This document shows positions 56,835-64,000 of a DNA stretch of 64,000 bases, in pieces (the first letter of the stretch is position 1; the number at the start of each line of letters is the position of its first letter). The notes beneath the pieces were generated by a model. It was not told the DNA's origin, did no database searches, and saw only the letters and a list, made by a program, of their open reading frames with translations. The DNA is from Sequoia sempervirens (taxonomy: Eukaryota > Streptophyta > Pinopsida > Cupressales > Cupressaceae): positions 527,945,296 through 528,009,295 of the forward strand of contig VDFB02193867.1 of NCBI GenBank assembly GCA_007258455.2. Direction: 5' to 3'. Position numbers and translations under genes: made by a program.

Positions 56835-58990
56835 TTCCCTCTTGGGGAAGGAAATACATCCCGCACTGCCTTCAAAATTCAGCTAGATGGAGTGATTGTT
56901 GGTTCTTTAGTCTTTCGAATATGCTTGCTAGTCCTCCTCTCTTCACTTTGGACCTTCAACTGATACAATAACATGTAAAGATTTTAATACACAAAAAATA
57001 AATTGTGGAATGACATATAACAAAATATAATCACTTAATGCATATAGATAGTCATCATTCACATTTACATCATTACCACATCCACCATCAAGATAGAAAT
57101 TAAGCTACAAAAAAGTATCATGGAAATTTTCTATAATAGACCATAAACGAGCAAATATAATGTCAAATTGACTAATCTATTGCATACTTCTCTCAATGGA
57201 TCAGAATTGGCTATTGTTGTAGCAACTCCATGGTCCATCATGCCACCAACATCACCAGGGTTGTTTGATGTCAACATCTGCAAATGGTATATGAAAGAGT
57301 AAATGGTAGGGTGAACTATTAAATTTTAATGGGATGGGATTAGGAAGGAATAAAGGAACAAAAAGTGAATTAGGAGAAGATAATGTGACATGATCAAGGA
57401 ATACAAATGCAATGTTTGTGTTTCTTATCAAATTTTTAGATTTGTATATGCAAAATTATGAAAACTAGCTAACATTGTTTTACAACACCATTATTGAATA
57501 AAGGCTACCTGAGTGTAAGTTGCTTGAGGAAATTAATTGTGAGGTGTGGAGGTTGAAGGTCCACTAGGAAACTATTTGAAATCCAAAGCATTTTATGAGA
57601 CAAACATTCAAATATAACATTTAATTGTTCAAATGCAATAATAATATCTTTAATACTAGTTGCATACCTATGGACTCAAAGTTGAGAACGATTAAGGGTT
57701 TGTAGGAATGGGGCATGTCTCATGAACACTCCAACCCTGAAATTTCATCATATCAAAATTCTACTAATTTACTTATTCTTAAATTTCAAAATATAATTTA
57801 ATAAACAACATTAAATGAACTTGTTGAATTTTACCTTAGTGTCAATGCCGAATGTATCATTCAACAAATCATTTGTGAAAGCCATCGCCTTTGTAACTGA
57901 TGTAGGCTGTGTAGCCACATCCTGAGCACTCTGATAATTGTACGTGAAAAATGCACCACAAGTGCCACAATGGTGGGGTGGAGCTCGGGGCCTACATGTC
58001 TCCTCCACACTAGGCTCTACTAGAAGCCTCACACACTGTAAAATGGTTTTGGTGAGTGAGCCAATCAATTCTAGCTTATCCACCTCTTCACTATCCTTAA
58101 CAATGGAAGGAATGGCGACATGCTCCACCATGGGTTTGGCCAAGGGTCTCAGTGCCAACTTTGGATTACGTTGTGCAATAGGTCTATGATGTGTGGAGCC
58201 CCCACCTCTACCGTGAAAGTCTAAGATGTCAAAATAATTTGGCATCTTATTGAGGATAAACTCACAATAAATTTTCCTCAAAAAGCATTACATGGTGCCT
58301 CATGGTTATTGCATGGAGGTTGGTCAAATACCATCCTCCACCACTCCCAAAATTTATTTTTAATTAACTCATGGTGGCACCAATGGATGGGGAACCTCTT
58401 GCATGTATGGGACAAAGGTGTGTTCATTTTCAGGTCTATAAATATGGCACACAAGTTAGCTTTGCTAATTTTTTGTTTTTTTTAACATCTGCATATGACA
58501 AACCACTAGCATAATATTGTCTCATCTCATGCCTCTTATTTGACCAAAAAAATATTTTCTCACTCATTTCTCCTACATGAGATACAATTTACCTCAATGA
58601 TTCAACAATCCCTCTCCTATAAGGGTGGGTTTCGCCATGCTCAGTTAATCTTCCAATTAATTGTTCAATGTCTCTTTTATTGTTTTCAATTTGATTTAGA
58701 ATATTTTCTTGTGTTCCTTGAGGATGCCTATGAATTGATGGAGGGGTTTCAATATTTTCTTATATAGGAGGCTCTTTTGAAGGGGGTGACTATGAGTTCT
58801 CAATGCTTAGAGGTGGAGATTCATTCCCTAAAAATTAGAACAAAATTTTATTATAAAAACCTATTTCAATCTACATTCTAAATCAAATTCAAAATAAATA
58901 GAATAAAAATACATACCTCTTCACAATCTTCGACGTCTTTGACGTGTTGGTGGCATTCTCATGAAAAATAGCAAGCTAAGGATGCAAATA
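56835..58990 (-). pseudogene. Unknown gene-like family, copy B, multi-exon
   Basis: Not recognised. Exon 1 (58917-58956) gives MPPTRQRRRRL then a TGA, followed by donor GTATGT. The main exon (about 58810 to 57835) contains ENIETPPSIHRHPQGTQENI, QIENNKRDIEQLIGRL and EFILNKMPNYFDILDFHGRG. Then come HVAIPSIVKDSEEVDKLELI and a Cys-rich stretch (HHCGTCGAF), ending at donor GTAAAA. Further exon-like pieces with AG/GT edges lie near 57670-57738, 57502-57575 and 57190-57280, and a last one near 56870-56960 ends with a stop after KTKEPTITPSS. Stops show a pseudogene. The same order of blocks occurs in copy A. Confidence 0.58.
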
Positions 58991-59099
58991 ATGGATGATA
59001 TTTGGCAAGTGTGAGCTGTAGACCTCAAATCCGCCAAGCCAAGCTACAGGTTGAAGTGAAATGAGGGTTTCAAATGCATTTTTTTATTTTATTCAACTT

Positions 59100-59260
59100 T
59101 TTCATTTGGAACAAGCAAAGTGACTTGAATTTTTTTGGCATGCACCAAATTTCGCACTTGCCAAATTTGGTGTGCACCAAATGGCCAATTTCAACCTTTT
59201 TTTGTGAAATTTTCCAATTTGGCACCTAAATTGTGTCATAGATTGGTGCACTTACCCACC
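59100..59260 (-). repeat. Palindromic repeats upstream of copy B
   Basis: Variants of GGTGCAC(A)CCAAATTTGGCA and its inverse (GGCATGCACCAAATTT, TTTGGTGTGCACCAAATGGC) recur four to five times just upstream of copy B exon 1. Copy A also has dense palindromic repeats in the equivalent place but of different sequence. Confidence 0.5.
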
Positions 59261-59425
59261 TACCTTCCATCCACTTGGCTTCTATCCTATGTGTCGGTGA
59301 GAGAATATTTGTTGAGGATGAATGCGCAACACACGAATGTCTACACAACACACTGTCATCCCTAACGAATTCATGGGTTTGAAGTTGGCAGAAGCATTAC
59401 ACACCTGATTGGGGTTGAATTATAA

Positions 59426-60208
59426 TGTCCCTCTTTGACCAACCGACCCTTAAAATGGAAAATTATTCTCATCCCACCTTTAAAAACATTCATTCTCACT
59501 TCATTTCACTCTCTAGCGATTCTCTATGTATTCTTCTTGCAATCACTTCATTTCTTCACTCTCAAGCATCATTCCAACACTCCATTTTTTAGCATTGTAG
59601 TAGCTTTGAAGCTCCATCAACTCCACATTGCAAGTGTGAGGAAACTTTAGAAGTGTGGGCTTGGAGTCTTGTGAGACCTCCCTTCATCACCACTGTGGCT
59701 ATGGTGACTTTTCCAAATCCATACCTTGCATTCTCCCTCCATTGGCTAGTGATCTTTTGGGTGGAGGTGGTAACGCTTCACTCCTCTCCTTTGCGATTTG
59801 ATAGAGTAACATTGTATTGTTTTGTAGTGTTCATTTTTGTCTTTTCTTTCCTTTAACACATATTCTACTCTATTGCTTTTTGGATGTCTATGGTGCAAAC
59901 ACCAAAATAGGGGTCTGACTGAGGCAGGCCTCTATACAACTCCAATAATTTTCCCTCTCTCTTGTGTGTAGGTGAACATATGCATGGAGCTAGTTGGTGA
60001 ACTGGCACCTCTATGAGATTATCTTTGTCACCATAACTTTCATTTACTTGCTTTATTATCTTCGTCTCTATTTTTTGTACTTTATTATTCTATTTTTTTG
60101 TCTAGATCAATTAGCTAGGTTGTTAGTAGGTTTTTTGGTATTTTTTACTGTAATTGCTATTTTCTAGCCATATGGATTCCAACACGCCAAAGAGACACTA
60201 GCATGCCA
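59426..60208 (+). repeat. LTR, second copy of the family at 28.7-29.6 kb, plus orientation
   Basis: Starts TGTCCCTC, ends GCATGCCA, and is followed by TGCTATCATTC, the same primer-site-like sequence as after 28682. Segments such as CTTGTGAGACC, GTGGCTATGG and CACCAAAATAGG match the inverted copy. The two copies are strongly diverged. 60209-60430 following it is non-coding remnant. Confidence 0.5.
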
Positions 60209-60429
60209 TGCTATCATTCTAAAACTACACTGTCATCCTCAAACATAGAGCTGTCTGAGGTGCAATATCGACTCCAAAAATTAGCTCGCTTAGCTTAAAC
60301 CTAAAATTTGAGTCTGTAGAGTGATAAAAGTACTACAGAGTGCTCTTCATTTTTTATCCTCACCCCAAGATATTCTTTAGAGTGAGATAAGTTATGGCAT
60401 TCATCGACTCTCGACTCTCCATGACCTAG

Positions 60430-61190
60430 GGCCTTGATGTGGTTGGTCCCCCTCTCTTACAAGTACCTTTCTTGAAACCTTGTTGAAGTAAGTACTTATC
60501 CAAACAAGCATACCAAGATCAAGGAGTTTGCTTGAGTCCATACAAAGCTTTCCTGAGTTTGCGTACCATGTCTGGATCTTCTAATAGCTAGAAACCATTT
60601 GGTTGCTCAATATATACTTCTTCCTATAAATCACAATTCAAGAAGGTTGACTTGAAATTCATTTGATAGATTTTGAAATTCTTATGAGAAACAAAGGCAA
60701 GAAATATCCTTATTGCCTCCATTCTAGCTACCAGAGTAAAAATCTCCTCAAAATAATACATTCAACTTGTTAATAACTCTTACATACCAATTTTTCATTA
60801 TTCTGCACAACTTCACCATCTTCATTTAGCTTTTTCTAGAACATCCACTTTGTTCCTATCACATTCTTATTAGTTGGTCTAGGAACCAAATGCCATGTCA
60901 GATTATTTTCTATTTGGTTCAATTCTTTCTTCATAGCCTTCATCCAACCTTTATCTTTGCTAGCATTAACAAAGTTCTTGGGCTCTATATTTCACAGTAA
61001 ACAAAAAATTATTTGTGCACTTGCTTTTGCAAGCCTTCTTCTGGTTAGATCACCTTCCTTCTTATCTCCAATGATTTGATCTATAGAATGGTTCTTCTGA
61101 ACATACTTTGCTAGAGTCTTAAGGGCATTTTTTTATTCTTATATCTTCTCTGCTTTCTCTTCTTCTTCTTCTTTTTTTCTGCTTCTTGCT
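60430..61190 (-). pseudogene. Ty1/copia reverse-transcriptase remnant
   Basis: On the minus strand, broken frames give AMKKELNQIENN and TWHLVPRPTNKNVIGTKWMF, then [36 protein letters not shown] and LDKYLLQQGFKK, all hallmark copia RT (RVT_2) blocks in correct order. At least six stops or shifts are present. Only the N-terminal half of RT is recognisable; the YVDD box is not seen before homology ends near 60430. A CTT-rich microsatellite (61137-61185) lies at the upstream edge. Confidence 0.85.
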
Positions 61191-61209
61191 CAATTTAGGG
61201 AGGTATATC

Positions 61210-62576
61210 TATAGACACCTAAATTTGGACACTTAAGTTATCCAAATTTATCCCCTTTCGTCTAAGCATCCCCTTATTTGCATTAATTAAGTAATATCAC
61301 TATTATTTAATTAATATCCTTAATTATGCCAAATCCCTAAGGTATTTAATTAATAAATAAATACCTTACCTCTTTAATCCTTCTTTTCATCAAATGAATT
61401 AAATAAATATGACATTTATTTAATTCCTCATGTATCACATCCCTTTCCTAATCCTAATTACTCTCCTAATCTCATCATTGGGGATGTGCACATGCCTAAT
61501 CCTTGATTAGGATGTGTCACATCCTCCAACTTTTGTAAGTTGGCCTCTAATCTCTCTTAGCCACCTAACCCTCCTCTAATCCTTCATTAACTAGCCTAAT
61601 CAACCTCTCAAGGAATTTTTAATTCCTTTTATCCTTCCAAGGAATATTAAATTCCTTTTTCTCTTCCCCATGTGTCTTTGACTTGACACATCAAACCACA
61701 TGTGAACTCTTCCCCTTCTCCCACTTGCCTCTAATATGTCATTAATTTGTCTAATTAGGTACTTGCACAACCTTAATCACTTAATTAGGTCAACTTAATC
61801 TCCATGTCATTTATGGAATGTGTCATAAGTCAACCCTATTAAATGATTTCTCCTTTTGGAGAAGGCACCCCTTTCCCCATGTGAATTTTTAATTCACATT
61901 TAATCCCCCAATGCATTTCAAAGAATTTTAAATTCTTTCTCTCATTCCTATGTGGATATTTGAGGAATTTTTAATTCATCACATGTCCTCTCACCCACAT
62001 GGGGACAAGGACCGCCTTTATGAGGATATCTTGTCCAAATACCAAGGTACTATGTAGTACCTCCATGTCATGTCCACATCATCTTTTTCAAACCACTTCA
62101 CATGCCACATGTCAAGATGTGAGGGCTTGTGAGTTCTCAACTCACCATAGCCCTACATCTTGGCCTTGTTGGTTTAATCTCAACCATCCATTTCTCTAGA
62201 GAATTCAAAATTCTTTATAAATCCCCCCTCTTTTCTCTCATTTTAGGAGGAGATCATTGTGCTCGCCAAACTCGTGCAAATTTTTCATTTGAGCCATACT
62301 TAGTCAAATTTCTCATTTTCTTGCACACACCATAGCATTTGTTTCCATTGTTATCCAACTTCAACCATCTTCCATCTTCATTATCCACCATCAAAGGAGA
62401 ATACAACATCAAAGATCGAAGGGCCAACCAAAGGACAGCTTGACAAGGTGAAATCTTTCATTTTGCTTTGTTAAATTAAACGATTGCCCAATCTTGAGGT
62501 GTAGGGTGTTTCTATTTGTTGTTTGCACTCTTTTGTTTGTTGCTCATTTTCTAACATATATTTTCACTTGATCACA
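61210..62576 (+). repeat. 5' LTR of a plus-strand LTR retrotransposon running off the window
   Basis: Starts TATAGACACCTAAATTTGG (probably from a TGTAGACACC-type end with G to A) and ends GATCACA at 62576. It is about 1367 bp, AT-rich, with repeated TTTAATTC and TTAATTAA-like segments. The primer-site-like sequence follows four bases later. No second LTR is in the window. Confidence 0.62.
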
Positions 62577-62580
62577 TTTC

Positions 62581-62599
62581 TGGCATGCCCGGTGGGACC
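62581..62599 (+). promoter_or_regulatory. Probable primer-binding site, TGGCATGCCCGGTGGGACC
   Basis: It directly follows the LTR end and has the TGG start expected for complementarity to a tRNA CCA tail. I could not assign the tRNA. Confidence 0.55.
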
Positions 62600-62654
62600 C
62601 ACAAATGAGTATGTTTCTTTCATGTTCTCTATTATTTTCACTTTTTGTATGTAC

Positions 62655-62970
62655 AAGTTGCAAAGGGGTGGACCCGACCTAGTAGAGGGGTAGACCCGAC
62701 CATCCAGGGGTGGACCTGACCTCGAGGGGTAGACTTGACCTCGAGGGGTGGACCTGACCTGACAGATAGGCGGACTTGAGCTCTAGGGGTGAACCTGACC
62801 TTGGCCAGGGGTAGACCTGCCCTCCACACACTTAAAAACTGAAAATTTGCAATTTTTTCATAGAGGGGAAGACTCGACCTACAAAGGGGAGGAATTGACT
62901 TGCAAAGGGGTAGACTTGACCTAAAAAGGGGTGGACCTGACCTACAGAGGGGTAGACCTGACCTAGACAA
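62655..62970 (+). repeat. 21-bp minisatellite in the element leader
   Basis: About 13 units of the type GGGGTGGACCTGACCT plus five variable bases. The period is exactly 21 bp in the second half (62870-62970) and looser in the first. On the minus strand the second half is in frame and encodes heptad-like units RSGLPLC, RSGPPLF, RSSLPLC. Whether it is translated is unknown; it lies in what should be the 5' leader of the element, just after the primer site. Confidence 0.85.
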
Positions 62971-63780
62971 CTTTTTTCAGAAGGTGAAATTTTAGTTTTT
63001 AGCACTTTTTTTGGTTGTTTTAAGTGTTTTTGACCCCCTAACATGTCCTGTTTGAGTTTGTGCAAGCATCTAATCAACATTTGGCAAGAAAAAAGGACAA
63101 GAATCACTAACAAGTTTCCTTGCAGGGCTAGTAATTTATCAACTACTACTTGTTGTCTTGCATAACTTAGGCGCATAGTTTAACTAGGGGTGTCAATTAA
63201 TCTTGTGTGTTATGTTTGATGGTAAGCTATTTGACATATCTAATCCCCTTGCAACATTTGGTGATCTTGGGTGACAAGAAATTGTAGCTTACCAAGTCCT
63301 TTTAGTCACCCTTTTTCTTTCCTTAGTGGGACCTACTTGGAGATTTCATCACCCCAAGGGACGATTCCAACCACGTGTACTAACAGGGTATATAAAGGAG
63401 GGAGAGTGAAAGTTGTACCTCAATCCAACCACGTTGTAATTGTCAAAGCGTTGGGATGACGTGAAGAGTTGGTCCAAGCCTTTAGTATCTTGCTAAGGTT
63501 CCCAACTCATGCTTGTAATGGGTTGGTGTTCATGGTTTGGGCTTCACGTATCGGGTGTATATCAAGGACTCCTTAGTAACCATGTTCATCCTAGAATAGA
63601 AGACTTTGTCAGCGATACCCATTTCTATTAGACTTAGGATCGTGCTATTTGAACTATCTTCTTTATGTGAATCCAATAATTTTTTGTTCAGTTGAGTCAG
63701 CCTTATCATTTGATTGATGCTTGTTGTGTTTTTGGGTCCTTTTCCTTATTCTTTTTTTTGAAACTCAACTTTAGACCTAT
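62971..63780 (+). other. Non-coding leader of the 3'-most element
   Basis: No gag frame has started yet. A TATA-like GGGTATATAAAGG is at 63388-63400. Short frames have no domain character. Confidence 0.5.
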
Positions 63781-63784
63781 TTAG

Positions 63785-63980
63785 GGGGCAGACCTGCCCT
63801 CCGAGGATGGACTTGACCTATTCCAGGGGCGGGCCTGACCTCTTAACCAACCCCTTTTTAGCCTGTTTTAGCCAATTTTGACCAAATTTTATTAGACAGG
63901 AAAACCTAACCTCCGGATAGGTGGAATTGCTCTCCAGGTGTAGACCTGACCTCCTCCAGGGGTGGACCCGCCCTTCAAAC
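63785..63980 (+). repeat. Second cluster of the 21-bp minisatellite motif
   Basis: Degenerate units with GGGGGCAGACCTGCCCTCC, GGATGGACTTGACCT, GGGGCGGGCCTGACCT and GGGGTGGACCCGCCCT recur at irregular spacing. They are separated from the first cluster by about 820 bp, and the array probably continues past the window. Confidence 0.75.
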
Positions 63981-64000
63981 AACATTTTCCATCCTCCGTT

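Overview
This is plant nuclear DNA, most likely from a gymnosperm with a large, repeat-rich genome; a conifer is an inference. It contains one recognisable host gene. Almost everything else is decayed, nested transposable elements: Ty3/gypsy, Ty1/copia, a LINE, a SINE and a MITE-like element, with many in-frame stops and frameshifts. There is also organelle-like DNA, local duplications, and one 100-base run of N.

Layout. 1-3340: minus-strand Ty3/gypsy remnant (protease, zinc knuckle, gag, a primer-binding site (PBS) matching initiator Met-tRNA, LTR). About 3356-4260: GC-richer block with a broken reading frame, probably mitochondrial DNA moved to the nucleus. 4615-4905: tRNA-derived SINE with a perfect 14-bp target duplication. 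6387-10464: a four-exon EDS1/PAD4/SAG101-family immune regulator on the plus strand, with a lipase-like domain and a C-terminal EP domain. 12124-25487: complete-length Tat-type Ty3/gypsy element with about 2.72-kb LTRs and a 5-bp target duplication, inserted into copy A of an unrecognised multi-exon gene-like family. 25488-27170: rest of copy A plus a PPR-gene fragment. 27172-29553: gag and LTR of another element. 30380-32309: unknown ORF remnant. About 32640-38340: minus-strand LINE. 40559-41536: MITE-like element. 42855-46099: almost identical 1.62-kb tandem duplication. 49.8-52.0 kb: Ty1/copia LTR end, PBS and gag. 52631-52730: gap. 53163-53595: LTR, then about 355-bp tandem repeats. 55.2-55.9 kb: alternating-orientation PPR fragments. 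56.8-59.0 kb: copy B of the unknown family on the minus strand. 59.4-60.2 kb: LTR. 60.4-61.2 kb: copia reverse-transcriptase remnant. 61210-64000: 5' part of a plus-strand LTR element whose leader contains a 21-bp minisatellite.

The genes do not form an operon or pathway. Three things deserve a second look. First, the Tat element has a tRNA-Arg-type PBS on the strand opposite to its gag-pol. Second, copies A and B appear to be an undescribed multi-exon repeat or gene family. Third, the PPR fragments next to copy B lie in inverted pairs with hairpin-precursor geometry. Identities were judged by eye from motifs; no database search was possible.
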